From: Glycomyces arizonensis DSM 44726 | GTDB lineage: Bacteria > Actinomycetota > Actinomycetes > Mycobacteriales > Micromonosporaceae | Direction: 5' to 3' | NCBI RefSeq assembly: GCF_000482705.1 | Contig: NZ_AXWO01000003.1 | Location: 1-64,000, forward strand | Length of the DNA stretch: 64,000 bases | Part shown: one piece after another, positions 43,156-53,128 of the stretch | Layout: the number at the start of each line of letters is the position of its first letter | How positions within the stretch are numbered: position 1 is the first letter of the stretch | Made by a program: the position numbers and the translations under genes | The notes under the pieces: generated by a model | Told to the model about the DNA's origin: nothing | The model's input: the letters and a program-made list of their open reading frames with translations, nothing else | Database searches by the model: none

Positions 43156-43821
43156 TCACTTTTTGGGAAGGACACTTTCCAGTCCGCCGCGGAGGTGACC
43201 CAGGAAGGCGGGGTCGGTGTAGGCCGACTCGTCGTGGCCCAGAGCCGTGTAGAAGCACCGGCCGGTCTCCAGCCTGCGGTGCCACGCGAGGGGGTGGGGA
43301 TCGCCCATCGCCAGGTCAGCGGTGTCGTAGGAGTCCTCGTCGACCTCGAGGAGGACTTCGCTGTCGACGGGGCGCTCGTCGAAGCTGTACCACTCGTCGG
43401 TCCAGTGCCACTCTTTCGGCAGGTGGGCCGTGGAGGGGTGCGCATTGACGACTTTGATGCGACCCGGGGTGCAGCCCGGGGGATGGCCGATGAAGCGGGC
43501 GCCGACCAGTTCGCGGTAATAAGGCCACGAGACCTCGGCGTTGGCGGCGTTGTGGACGCCCATCCAGCCGCCCCCGCCGGTCACGTAGTCGGCCAGCGCC
43601 GCTCGGCCGAGCTCGTCGAGCACGTCGCCCGAGGTCGACAGCCACACGACCGCGTCGAACTCGGCGAGCTGTGAAGGGTTGTAGACGTCGGCGTCCTCGG
43701 TGTGCTCGGCGCGGTACCCCAGGTCGGTGGCGATGGTTTCGAATGCCTCCACGCCGGCGGGGATCGAGGCGTGCCGGAAACCGGTGGTCTTGGTGAACAG
43801 CAGGATCGCAGGGGATGACAT
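43156..43821 (-). CDS. ThuA-domain protein
   Basis: 221 residues matching the ThuA/glutamine-amidotransferase-like fold: ILLFTKTTGFRHASIPAG, VVWLSTSGDVL, GGGWMGVHNAAN, and a C-terminal GRCFYTALGHDESAY. ThuA proteins are linked to trehalose or related sugar utilisation, but many are general. No signal peptide. It lies 48 bp upstream of the HAD gene on the same strand and could be cotranscribed with it; a sugar-phosphate link is possible but unproven. Confidence 0.85.
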   Translation of the reverse strand: MSSPAILLFTKTTGFRHASIPAGVEAFETIATDLGYRAEHTEDADVYNPSQLAEFDAVVWLSTSGDVLDELGRAALADYVTGGGGWMGVHNAANAEVSWPYYRELVGARFIGHPPGCTPGRIKVVNAHPSTAHLPKEWHWTDEWYSFDERPVDSEVLLEVDEDSYDTADLAMGDPHPLAWHRRLETGRCFYTALGHDESAYTDPAFLGHLRGGLESVLPKK

Positions 43822-44091
43822 CGGTGTCGCTCCGGTTCCGGGTCGGTGAAGGGTTCCTGGACAGCGGTTGCTCGGCGTAGTTTACGACGCCGCGTCCCGC
43901 CTTCCCCAGTCTGCACTCACAGTGACCCCCGGCGATATCTGCCACACCCGCCGGGGTGCGCCGCCCGCGACGACCTAGACTCGGTCCGAGCGGGGGTGGA
44001 TGCTGTCCTGTCGTCGGGCTTGAAGCCCGCCGGGACCGGGAACCCCTGCGTTGACGCACCAATGAAGCGAACTTGATCTAGGAGCACGTCT

Positions 44092-45462
44092 GTGAAGAGC
44101 ACTGTCGAGACCCTGAGCCCGACCAGGGTGCGGCTGTCGGTCGAGGTGCCGTTCGAGGAGCTGGCGCCGTACATCAACGAGGCGTACAAGTCGGTCGGGC
44201 AGCAGATCCGCGTCCCCGGTTTCCGTCCCGGCAAGGCGCCCCGCCCGGTCATCGACCAGCGCGTCGGCCGCGAGTCGGTCTACGCCCAGGCCATGGACCC
44301 GGCGGTGCAGGCCAACCTGAACAAGGCCGTCACCGACAACGACGTGAACGCGCTGGGCCGCCCGGAGCTGACCGATGTCAAGCCGATCGAAGAGGGCAAG
44401 CCGTTCGAGTTCGTCGTCGAGACCGACGTGACGCCCGAGTACGAGCTCCCCGACTTCGCGACGCTGAAGGTCACCGTCGAGGCCGACGACGTCTCCGAGG
44501 AGGACATCGACGCGGACCTGGAGTCCCAGCGCCTGCGCTTCTCCTCGCTCAAGACCGTCGAGCGCGCCGCCGCCGAGGGCGACTTCGTCGTGATCGACCT
44601 CAAGGCCACTCAGAACGGTGAAGAGGTCGAGGGCGGCTCGGTCACCGGCATGAGCCACGAGGTCGGCTCGGGCAACCTGCTCGACGGCCTGGACGAGGCC
44701 CTGGTCGGCATGAGCGCCGAGGACGAGAAGACCATCCAGTCGACCCTCTCGGGCGAGCAGGAGGGCGAGACCGCCGACGTGGAGGTCCGCGTCCAGCAGG
44801 TCAAGGAGCGCGAGCTGCCCGAGCTCGACGACGAGTTCGCCGAGATGTCGAGCCCGTACGACACGCTCGAGGAGCTGCGCGACGCCACCCGCGAGCGCCT
44901 GGAGCAGCAGGCCGTGGCCGGCAAGGCCACCGAGGCCCGCTCGAAGACCCTCGACGCGCTCATCGAGGCCGTCGACCTGCCGCTGCCGGAGAAGACCGTC
45001 GAGGAAGAGATCGAGCACACCCGCGGTCACCTCGAGGAGCAGGTCGTGCAGATGGCCGGGAGCTTCGAGGAGTACCTGGCGGCGATCGAGAAGACCGCCG
45101 AGGAGTTCGAGGCGGACCTGCGGGGGGACGTCGAGTCGAACCTGCGCCAGTCGATCATCCTGGGCCGCATCGCCCGCGAGAAGGAGGTCGAGGTCTCCGG
45201 CGAGCTCATGACCTCCGAGGTCGTGCGCCAGGCGCAGCAGCGCGGCGTCCCGCAGGAGCAGTTCCAGCAGTTCGTCGACCAGCTGCGCGAGAACGGCGGC
45301 CTCCAGCAGATCGCCTCGCAGCTGCGCCAGCAGCTGGCGCTCGAGGAGGTCGTCAAGGCCGCGACGATCGTCGACGGCAAGGGCAACGAGCTGACCGAGG
45401 ACGACCTGTTCCCCGGCCGCGCCGAGGCCGAAGCCGCCGAGGAGGAGTCCACCGAGGAGTAG
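44092..45462 (+). CDS. tig: Trigger factor
   Basis: 456 residues, GTG start with AGGAG 6 bp before. Ribosome-binding N-domain with PGFRPGKAPRPVI, FKBP-type peptidyl-prolyl isomerase domain (about 160-245, GDFVVIDLKATQNGEEVEGG, GSGNLLDGLDEALVGM), and a long helical C-domain rich in Glu/Gln that forms the chaperone arms. It receives nascent chains at the ribosome tunnel. Glu-rich tail AEAEAAEEESTEE is typical of actinobacterial forms. A strong terminator follows. Confidence 0.97.
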   Translation: MKSTVETLSPTRVRLSVEVPFEELAPYINEAYKSVGQQIRVPGFRPGKAPRPVIDQRVGRESVYAQAMDPAVQANLNKAVTDNDVNALGRPELTDVKPIEEGKPFEFVVETDVTPEYELPDFATLKVTVEADDVSEEDIDADLESQRLRFSSLKTVERAAAEGDFVVIDLKATQNGEEVEGGSVTGMSHEVGSGNLLDGLDEALVGMSAEDEKTIQSTLSGEQEGETADVEVRVQQVKERELPELDDEFAEMSSPYDTLEELRDATRERLEQQAVAGKATEARSKTLDALIEAVDLPLPEKTVEEEIEHTRGHLEEQVVQMAGSFEEYLAAIEKTAEEFEADLRGDVESNLRQSIILGRIAREKEVEVSGELMTSEVVRQAQQRGVPQEQFQQFVDQLRENGGLQQIASQLRQQLALEEVVKAATIVDGKGNELTEDDLFPGRAEAEAAEEESTEE

Positions 45463-45480
45463 TCTCCGACCGGATTCGTC

Positions 45481-45514
45481 TGGGGCCCATCGCGAAAGCG
45501 GTGGGCCCCATTTC
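45481..45514 (+). terminator. Terminator of tig
   Basis: TGGGGCCCA (45481-45489) pairs perfectly with TGGGCCCCA (45502-45510) around TCGCGAAAGCGG, followed by TTTCG. It lies 19 bp after the tig stop. Confidence 0.8.
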
Positions 45515-45630
45515 GTCGCGCTCCCGAAGGAAATTTTCACTACTGACGGGTAGAGATGCAATTCACCATCATCTATGGTAAGCATCTAAGCTCTTCGATG
45601 AAGTAGACGACCGCACTCGGGAGTGCCCAT

Positions 45631-46854
45631 ATGATCCCCCGTCTCCGTCCCGCGGGTCAGCAGTCTGTTCGCTCAAACGCGCAGCGGTATTGCCTTGCCG
45701 CGGTGCTCGCCATTGCCGCCTTGTCGTGGCCGAGCGGCGCCGCCGCGCAGGACGATGCGGCCGGTGAGGAAATACAGTTCGAATACGGCATCGACGGCGT
45801 CTCCTGGTATTGGAGCCGCCAGATCGACGAGACGCTCGAACTGGGACAGGTGGTGCAGCCCATCGAGCTGCCCAACCCGCAGGCGGCGACGACCATGCCC
45901 GTCGCCGTCGAGTTCGGCGAGGCCTCGAAAGTCGCTGCGCTCCAGTTCAACCTGGCCGAGCGCGGCGTCCCCGAGGGCGCGACCGTCACCGACTTCACCC
46001 TGACCGTCGCCGAGGGCGACGACGCGGGCGACTCGCCCACCTTCAACCCCGCCCAGCACCTCGTCCAGGCCTGCCCGATCACCGAGGCGTGGAGTTCCGG
46101 AGAGGCCGAGATGTGGGACGTCCGGCCCCCCGTAGGCGACGATTGCGTCAAAGGGGAAAGGGCCGAACCCGACCCCGAAGCGGTGGCCGAGGCCGAAGGC
46201 CTCGAAGACTTTCAGGTGCCACTTCCGACATGGACATTCGATCTCTCCGAATCGGCCAAAGACTGGGCCCTCGACCCATTCGCCAATTACGGCGTCATGT
46301 TCATGCCGGTCCTCGACGACGCCACTCCGATCGACCTGTGGCAGGTCAACCTGAAGCTGCCGCTGCGCGACGCCAGCGAGACCCCCACCGACGAGTACGA
46401 GGCCACCGTCGACCGGCTCAGCGCCACCTTCGCCTACGAGCCGCCGACGGCGACCGCCCCGACCGAACCGGCCGGCGGCACCGGCGGCGACCTCTCCGGC
46501 GGCGCGACCGGCGGCTCCTCCGGAGGAGGCGGCGGAGGCGGAGGCGGCGGTTCGACCGGCGCCGACCCCGAACCCGAGGCGGACGAAGCGGCCTCCACCG
46601 AGGCGATCACCCCGGCCGCCTTCGAACCCGTCGAACCCCGCATGCCCTGGTACGTGTGGACCCTGATCCCCGCCGCCCTCGTCGGCGCCTACCTCCTGCA
46701 CACCCTCATGGGCACCACCACCGCGGCGACCACCGGCGGGGGCGCGATCGACCGCATCCGGGCCCACAACCTCGCGCGGCGCGGCTGGGCCCTGCCCGTC
46801 CCCGCCGGGCTCCTCGCGCGACTGACCGGACGCGGCGACCGGGAGGCCGGATGA
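45631..46854 (+). CDS. Secreted, C-terminally membrane-anchored protein coupled to the ABC importer
   Basis: 407 residues. Signal peptide at about 20-40 (YCLAAVLAIAALSWPSGAAAQ), a beta-rich ectodomain (about 45-270) with VAALQFNLAERGVPEGATVTDFTLTVAEGD resembling DNRLRE-type carbohydrate-binding modules, a Gly-rich linker including ten consecutive Gly, one membrane helix (about 340-365, WYVWTLIPAALVGAYLL) and a short basic tail. It is therefore an exported protein displayed on the cell surface. Its stop overlaps the start of the solute-binding lipoprotein (ATGA), so it probably belongs to the same transport operon, perhaps as an accessory receptor or wall anchor. Family not recognised with certainty. 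Confidence 0.65.
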   Translation: MIPRLRPAGQQSVRSNAQRYCLAAVLAIAALSWPSGAAAQDDAAGEEIQFEYGIDGVSWYWSRQIDETLELGQVVQPIELPNPQAATTMPVAVEFGEASKVAALQFNLAERGVPEGATVTDFTLTVAEGDDAGDSPTFNPAQHLVQACPITEAWSSGEAEMWDVRPPVGDDCVKGERAEPDPEAVAEAEGLEDFQVPLPTWTFDLSESAKDWALDPFANYGVMFMPVLDDATPIDLWQVNLKLPLRDASETPTDEYEATVDRLSATFAYEPPTATAPTEPAGGTGGDLSGGATGGSSGGGGGGGGGGSTGADPEPEADEAASTEAITPAAFEPVEPRMPWYVWTLIPAALVGAYLLHTLMGTTTAATTGGGAIDRIRAHNLARRGWALPVPAGLLARLTGRGDREAG

Positions 46855-48239
46855 TGCGTGCTCTCGCGCGGCGCCGCGCGGCCGTCGTCCTGCCGGCCGC
46901 GCTCGTCCTCCTCGTGTCCGCCTGCGGCCAGTACGACGGCGTCCACGACCAGTTCGTCGCCGAAGGCGGCTCCAACCCCGGCGTCGACTCCGGCACCGAT
47001 GACGGCACCGCCGGCACTACCGGCAACGGAGGCACGGACGGCACGACCGGCGACGGCACCGACGGCTCGGGAAGCGGCGGCTCAGGAGACGGCGGCGGCT
47101 CCGGCGCCGACTCGGGCGGCGACGGCACCGTCGGCAACGGCGACACCACCGGCGTCACCGACGACACCATCACCATCGGCATCCACGCGCCCCTGACCGG
47201 CGCGGCCCCGCTCCGGCAGGACTCCTTCGAGACCGGCAAGGACCTGTACTGGCAGTACGGGAACGACGGCGGGCCCGTCGAGATCTACGGCCGCACCGTC
47301 GAGACCGTCTTCGCCGACGACCAGTACCGGCCCTCCACCGCCCGCCAGGTCTGCCAGACCATGGCCGAGGAGCAGGAGGCCTTCGCGCTCATCGGCGCCG
47401 GAGGCACCGACCAGATCCAGGCCTGCGCCCAGTACGCCGCCAGCGAGGGCGTCCCGTACCTGTCGACCGGCGTCACCGAGACCGGCATGGGCTCGCTCGA
47501 CACCTACTTCGCCGCTTCTATGACCTACCGCCAGCAGGCGCCGATGCTGGCCGACTACATCAGGAACGAGCTGGGCGTCACCGACGCCTCCCGCGTCGCC
47601 GCCGTCATCACCAACACCCCGAACTTCGACGACGCCGTCTCGGGCTTCACCGACGCCTTCCCCGGCGTCGAGGTCTTCCGCCCCGACAAGAACGAGCGCG
47701 GCTCGTCATCGGCGGGGAACCTGTGCACCGGCACCGCCAAGAACTACGACGTCGTGTTCGTGCTGACCGCCCCCACCTTCTACCTGGAGATGGCCGCCGC
47801 CGCGGCCTGCCGCCCCACCTACGTGGGCGTCGGGGTCAGCATGGGCCTGGACCAGGTGGCCTCCACCGGGTGCAGCATCGGCGGCGGCACCGAGAACGCC
47901 CGCTTCTTCAACCCCACGCCCGCCTTCGCCGACGCGGGGGACTACGACCCCGAGTTCCTGGCCGCCGCCGACGCCGCGGGAATCGAACCGGACGACGTGG
48001 TCTGGATGATGTGGGGCCAGTCCAAGGTCCTCCACCAGATGCTCGAGAAAGCGGGGGAGCACCTCGACCGCGGCGCCTTCCTCAACGCCGTCTCCGGCTC
48101 GACGTTCAGCACCGGCGTCTTCCCCGATCTCGACTACGGCAACGGCCGCTTCGGCGCCACGCAGGTCAGCGTCCTGCGCAACGTCTGCGACGGCGGCGGC
48201 CACTACGTGACCGACTACGCGTTCGTGAGCAGCTTTTGA
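46851..48239 (+). CDS. Branched-chain amino-acid-type ABC transporter substrate-binding lipoprotein
   Basis: 462 residues; start ATG overlaps the preceding stop (a second ATG follows immediately). Lipoprotein signal LVLLVSACGQ with lipobox Cys, then a ~75-residue Gly/Thr/Asp/Ser linker, then a type I periplasmic-binding fold: TIGIHAPLTGAAPL, FADDQYRPSTARQVCQTM and FALIGAGGTDQIQACAQYA. Such receptors bind Leu/Ile/Val, amides, urea or other small amides; the substrate is not predictable. Delivers ligand to the LivHM permease encoded downstream. Confidence 0.9.
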   Translation: MMRALARRRAAVVLPAALVLLVSACGQYDGVHDQFVAEGGSNPGVDSGTDDGTAGTTGNGGTDGTTGDGTDGSGSGGSGDGGGSGADSGGDGTVGNGDTTGVTDDTITIGIHAPLTGAAPLRQDSFETGKDLYWQYGNDGGPVEIYGRTVETVFADDQYRPSTARQVCQTMAEEQEAFALIGAGGTDQIQACAQYAASEGVPYLSTGVTETGMGSLDTYFAASMTYRQQAPMLADYIRNELGVTDASRVAAVITNTPNFDDAVSGFTDAFPGVEVFRPDKNERGSSSAGNLCTGTAKNYDVVFVLTAPTFYLEMAAAAACRPTYVGVGVSMGLDQVASTGCSIGGGTENARFFNPTPAFADAGDYDPEFLAAADAAGIEPDDVVWMMWGQSKVLHQMLEKAGEHLDRGAFLNAVSGSTFSTGVFPDLDYGNGRFGATQVSVLRNVCDGGGHYVTDYAFVSSF

Positions 48240-48253
48240 AAGGGCACGGCTAA

Positions 48254-49123
48254 GTGGGCGCCTTCTTCGCACTGGGCCTGTTCCAAGGCGCGGTCTACGG
48301 CCTTTTGGCCGTCGGCATCGTCCTGGTCTACAAGGCCAAACGGGTCTTCAACTTCGCCCAAGGCGAGTTCGGCGGCGTCGCCGCGTTCTGCGCCTTCTAC
48401 CTCACCGTCTCCCTCGGCCTGCCCTACTGGATCGGCGTCGTGGGCGGCCTGGCCGCGGCCGTCGCCATGGGCCTCGCGGTCGAGCGGGTCATCGTCCGGC
48501 CCCTGGAGTCCTCGTCGCGGACCATCATGCTCGTCGCGCTCGTCGGCGTCGCCCTGTTCGCCATCGCGGTCACCGTCCTCGTGGCCCGGCCGATCCCGCG
48601 CGTCATGCCGCCGATCGTCGAAGGCGGGACGGTCGACATCCTCGGCGCGGCCATCCTGCCCCAGCAGCTGATCCTCCTCGCCGTCCTCGCGGTCCTGGCC
48701 GCGGCCATGGCCTGGTTCTTCAGGACCGACCTCGGCCTGGCCGTCCTCGCCTCCTCCCAGGACCTGCGGGCGGCCCAGGTGGTGGGCATCGGTCCCACCG
48801 CGGTCTCGCGCCTGGTCTGGGGCATGGCGGCCCTGCTCGGCGGCGTCGCCGGGCTCCTGTACGCGCCGGTCGGGATCTTCACGCCCGGCTTCATGACCTT
48901 CACGATGCTCGTGCCCGCCTTCGCCGCCGCCGTCCTCGGCGGCATGACGAGCCTGCCCGGCGCGTTCATCGGCGGGCTGGCCATCGGCGTGGTCCAGAAC
49001 CTCGGCATCTACCTGCTCGGGCAGCAGCTCGCGGTGCCGGGCGCGGCCGAACTCAGCGTCTTCGCGCTGCTCGTGCTCGTCCTCCTCATCCGCCCGCAGG
49101 GCCTATTCGGGAAGGAAGCCTGA
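48254..49123 (+). CDS. livH: Branched-chain amino-acid-type ABC permease LivH
   Basis: 289 residues, GTG start after AAAGGG. Eight hydrophobic segments and the permease motif GVAGLLYAPVGIF...TFTMLVPAFAAAVLGGMTSLPGAFIGGLAIGVVQNL identify LivH. It forms half of the membrane channel with LivM. Two bases separate its stop from livM. Confidence 0.94.
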   Translation: MGAFFALGLFQGAVYGLLAVGIVLVYKAKRVFNFAQGEFGGVAAFCAFYLTVSLGLPYWIGVVGGLAAAVAMGLAVERVIVRPLESSSRTIMLVALVGVALFAIAVTVLVARPIPRVMPPIVEGGTVDILGAAILPQQLILLAVLAVLAAAMAWFFRTDLGLAVLASSQDLRAAQVVGIGPTAVSRLVWGMAALLGGVAGLLYAPVGIFTPGFMTFTMLVPAFAAAVLGGMTSLPGAFIGGLAIGVVQNLGIYLLGQQLAVPGAAELSVFALLVLVLLIRPQGLFGKEA

Positions 49124-49124
49124 T

Positions 49125-50165
49125 ATGGCGACGGCAACCCTCGTCCTCACCCGGGTCCGCATCCGCGGCCGCATCGGCCTGGTCCTGCGCGTCGCGCTCG
49201 TCCTCGCCGCCCTCGCCCTGGTGGCCTACCCGCTGCTCTACGGCGGCGACGTCTGGGCCCAGCGCATCAGCCGCGCGGCCATCTACGCGATCATCGGCCT
49301 GTCGATCAACACGCTCACCGGCCACGCCGGGCAGATCTCCCTCGGCCACCAGGCGTTCGTCGGCATCGGCGCGTTCTTCGCGGCCTTCACGGCCTCCCGG
49401 CTCGGCGCGCCCCTCGGCTTCGGCCTGGCCGCCGCCGCGCTCGCCGGGACCGTGACGGCCCTGCTCGTCGGCATGGTCGCCCTGCGCGTCACCGGCCTCT
49501 ACCTCGCGCTGGTGACCCTCGCGTTCGGCCTGACCGCCGAGACCACGATCTTCAACTGGCGCGAGTTCACCGGCGGCGGCGCCGGGGCCTTCGCCCCCCG
49601 GCCCGCGCTGGTCGAGACCGACTTCGCCTACGCGGTCCTGTGCCTGGGCGTGCTCGCGCTGGTCCTCTACGCCGACTGGCGCCTGGTCTCGACCAAGGCA
49701 GGCCGCGCCCTGGCCGCGGTCCGCAACGACGAGGACATCGCCGCCACCCTCGGCGTCAACGTCACCGGCTACAAGCTCGGGGCGTTCTGCCTCTCGGGGC
49801 TGATCGCCGGGCTCGCCGGCGGCCTGTTCGCGTACTGGAACCAGGTCGTCCAGGCCCTCGACTTCGAGTTCCAGGTGGCGCTCGTGTGGGTGCTCATGAC
49901 CGTCGTCGGCGGCCTGCGTTCGCGCCTGGGTGTCGTCATCGCCTCCTCGTTCTTCGCGCTGCTGCCGCTGACGCTGCCGAACTTCCTCTCGGGCCTGCCC
50001 TGGCAGCCGCCGTTCCTCAACGAGGCCGTCTACCACGTCCTGCCGCCGTTCATCGTCGTCGTCATGCTCCTGGTCGTCCTCCGGTTCTTCCCCGGCGGCC
50101 TCGGCCAGCTCCTGGCGCCGGTGACCGGACCGGCGACCCGCGGCAGCAAAGGAGCGAGGCGATGA
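49125..50165 (+). CDS. livM: Branched-chain amino-acid-type ABC permease LivM
   Basis: 346 residues with about nine membrane segments. The family hallmark GHAGQISLGHQAFVGIGAFFAAF and the later AVRNDEDIAATLGVNVTGYKLGAFCLSGLIAGLAGGLF loop that contacts the ATPases are present. ATGA overlap with livG. Confidence 0.94.
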   Translation: MATATLVLTRVRIRGRIGLVLRVALVLAALALVAYPLLYGGDVWAQRISRAAIYAIIGLSINTLTGHAGQISLGHQAFVGIGAFFAAFTASRLGAPLGFGLAAAALAGTVTALLVGMVALRVTGLYLALVTLAFGLTAETTIFNWREFTGGGAGAFAPRPALVETDFAYAVLCLGVLALVLYADWRLVSTKAGRALAAVRNDEDIAATLGVNVTGYKLGAFCLSGLIAGLAGGLFAYWNQVVQALDFEFQVALVWVLMTVVGGLRSRLGVVIASSFFALLPLTLPNFLSGLPWQPPFLNEAVYHVLPPFIVVVMLLVVLRFFPGGLGQLLAPVTGPATRGSKGARR

Positions 50166-50936
50166 AGCGCACCGGACGCCAACTGCTCAAGGTCGAGGGC
50201 CTCGGGCTCCGCTTCGGCGGCCTCCAGGTCCTCGACGACCTGTCGCTGACCGTCGGCGAGGGCCGGATCGTCGGCCTCATCGGCCCCAACGGCGCGGGCA
50301 AGACCTCCTGCTTCAACTGCCTGACCGGCGTCTACCGGCCGCAGCAGGGCCGCGTCTTCTTCGACGGCCGCGAGGTCTCGCGCCTGCCGACCCACCGCCG
50401 CGCCCGGCTCGGCATGGCCCGCACCTGGCAGAACCTCGGCGTCATCGAGTCGCTGACCGTCACCGAGAACGTCATGCTCGCCCAGCACCAGCGCACCGGC
50501 TACTCGGCGCTCGCCGGGCTCCTCGGCCTGGCCGGGACGTGGGGCCGCGAGAGGGAACTGCGCCGCGACGCCGATGAGATCATCGACTACTTCGGACTCG
50601 CCGACGTCGCCGACGAACGCGTCGGCGAGCTGCCCTACGGCGTCCGCAAGACCTGCGACATGGCCATGGCCCTGGCCTCGGACCCGAAGCTGCTCCTGCT
50701 CGACGAGCCCGCCTCCGGCCTGAGCCCGGAGGAGGCGCTCGGCCTGGCCGACACGCTGCGCGAGCTGCGCGACCGGCTGCGGCTGACCATCCTCATGATC
50801 GAGCACCACGTGCCGCTGGTGGCCGAGGTGTGCGACCACGTCTACGTCCTCGACTTCGGGCGGCTGCTCACCGAGGGCGGCCCCGAGGAGATCCAGCGCC
50901 ACCCCGAAGTGATCACCGCCTACCTGGGAGGCAGCC

Positions 50937-50950
<14 letters not shown>
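50162..50950 (+). CDS. livG: Branched-chain amino-acid-type ABC ATPase LivG
   Basis: 262 residues. Walker A IGPNGAGKTS, LivG-type PTHRRARLGMARTWQN, signature ELPYGVRKTC and Walker B LLLLDEPASGLS, then the H-loop in MIEHHVPLV. The signature deviates from the common LSGGQ but LPYG is usual for LivG. Start overlaps the livM stop; the stop overlaps livF by 14 bp. Confidence 0.94.
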
Positions 50951-51628
<678 letters not shown>

Positions 51629-51644
<16 letters not shown>

Positions 51645-51955
51645 ACGGCCTCGGCGCGCTCGCGCTCCGCTTCCCCGACCGCCGCCTCGGCCTCTTCGGC
51701 GGCGGCCTTGAACAGCTCGGCGGCGCGCTGGGCGGTGCGCTCGCCCGCGTCGAGGACGGCCGCGGCGAGGACGAGGGTGGAGCCGACGATGATCAGGCCG
51801 AGACCGGCGGCGCCGCCCGAGAGGACGTAGGGCAGCTGGCAGTCGACGCAGGCGACCTCGGCCATGCCCATCCAGCCGAAGGTGATGACCGCTCCTCCGG
51901 CGAGCCAGAAGAGCATGCCGACGAGGCGCAGACGCGTCGTGGGGGAACCGGACAC
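51629..51955 (-). CDS. Small membrane protein, hypothetical
   Basis: 108 residues with two membrane helices (about 10-34 and 42-69) flanking VACVDCQLPYV, then an Ala/Glu-rich amphipathic tail (AAELFKAAAEEAEAAVGEAERERAEA) likely to form a coiled coil in the cytoplasm. The 3' end overlaps the livF stop by 16 bp in convergent orientation. Family unknown; strong coding bias. Confidence 0.65.
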
Positions 51956-52336
51956 AATTCACTCCATTGTGATATGAGAATTATTCTGGTCGCATTGCCG
52001 CGAGGTAACCAAAGCTATCAATATACCGATGCGATGTGACAGGCGCCATAGCCCGTCGGCGCGGCAGCCGACCCCCGGCCCGGCTGATCCCCGCCGGGCC
52101 GAGCGCGTCGGAGGCCGCCCCGCGCGGCCGCGGCCACGCCGACTGCTGCCGTCGTTCCGGACGACGCGTCCGCTCTGCGCCGCCGCGGCGCGGTGCGGCG
52201 AGGAGTGCTTCGGCGGCGGCTGGTTCGTGTCCGCTCCGCGCGGCCGAGCCGCGGCGCAGACCGGCCCGTCGCACACCGAGTGCGAGGCCCGCGCGGGGGT
52301 ACACCAGAGGATGGATCCCGGGCCGCCCGTCCGGCT
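51956..52336. other. Intergenic region upstream of clpP1
   Basis: Between the divergent small membrane gene and clpP1 there are about 500 bp. The first 75 bp are A/T-rich and likely promoter; the rest is very GC-rich with no convincing reading frame. The only site I recognise is the ClgR-like element listed next. Confidence 0.5.
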
Positions 52337-52351
52337 CCGCTGGAAGCGAAC
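52337..52351 (-). promoter_or_regulatory. Candidate ClgR operator upstream of clpP1P2
   Basis: On the minus strand the site reads GTTCGCTTCCAGCGG, which fits the GTTCGC-N5-GCG consensus reported for ClgR in Streptomyces. ClgR activates clpP1P2 in several actinobacteria. It lies about 100 bp before the clpP1 start, a suitable position for an activator. Sequence match is seen; binding is inferred. Confidence 0.5.
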
Positions 52352-52453
52352 ACGGAGCCCAGGCGCGTCCGATCGTCGCCGCGACGGGTTAAGGTCTGGG
52401 AGGTAACCGCAAAGCCCAGTGCATATCGCCGAGACAGAATGAAGGTGCAAGCT

Positions 52454-53104
52454 ATGGAGCATTCGATTCCATTCTCCTCGCAGCTGGAGAGGAACGTCTT
52501 CCTCCCCTCCGCCAGGCGCGGCGGCGGCCAGGGCTCGCCCGGCCTGGACGACATGGTGTTCGACCGCCTGCTCCAGGAGCGGGTGATCTTCCTCGGATCC
52601 GAGGTCAACTCCGAGATCGCCAACCGTCTGTGCGCGCAGCTCATCCTGCTCGAAGCCGAAGACCCCGAGCGCGACATCAAGCTCTACATCAACTCGCCCG
52701 GCGGCTCGGTGTACGACGGCATGGCCATCTACGACACCATGCAGTACATCAAGAACGACGTCGCCACCGTCGCCATGGGCATGGCCGCCTCCATGGGCCA
52801 GCTGCTCCTGTGCGCCGGCACCGCCGGGAAGCGCTACGCCCTGCCCCACGCCCGGATCATGATGCACCAGCCCTCGGGCGGCATCGGCGGCACGGCCTCC
52901 GACGTGGCGATCCTGGCCGAGCAGATGCTCTACACCAAGCAGATGTTCCAGGAGCGCGTCGCCCACCACACCGGGCGCACCGTCGAGGAGATCGAGACCG
53001 ACTCCGACCGCGACCGCTGGTTCACCGCCTCCGAGGCGAAGGACTACGGCTTCATCGACCACGTGGTCCAGCGGGTGACCGAGCTCCCCGCCGAGGCCCA
53101 GTAG
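52454..53104 (+). CDS. clpP1: ATP-dependent Clp protease proteolytic subunit ClpP1
   Basis: 216 residues from ATG 52454, preceded by GAAGG at 8 bp; the ATG five codons earlier is less well placed. Catalytic triad: Ser in GMAASMGQLLL, His in IMMHQPSGG, Asp in the TDSDRDRWFT segment. In actinobacteria ClpP1 and ClpP2 form a mixed two-ring protease fed by ClpX or ClpC1. The short N-terminal extension may be a processed propeptide. ClpP2 follows after 24 bp. Confidence 0.95.
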   Translation: MEHSIPFSSQLERNVFLPSARRGGGQGSPGLDDMVFDRLLQERVIFLGSEVNSEIANRLCAQLILLEAEDPERDIKLYINSPGGSVYDGMAIYDTMQYIKNDVATVAMGMAASMGQLLLCAGTAGKRYALPHARIMMHQPSGGIGGTASDVAILAEQMLYTKQMFQERVAHHTGRTVEEIETDSDRDRWFTASEAKDYGFIDHVVQRVTELPAEAQ

Positions 53105-53128
53105 AGAACGAGGGGAAGCATCACGAAC

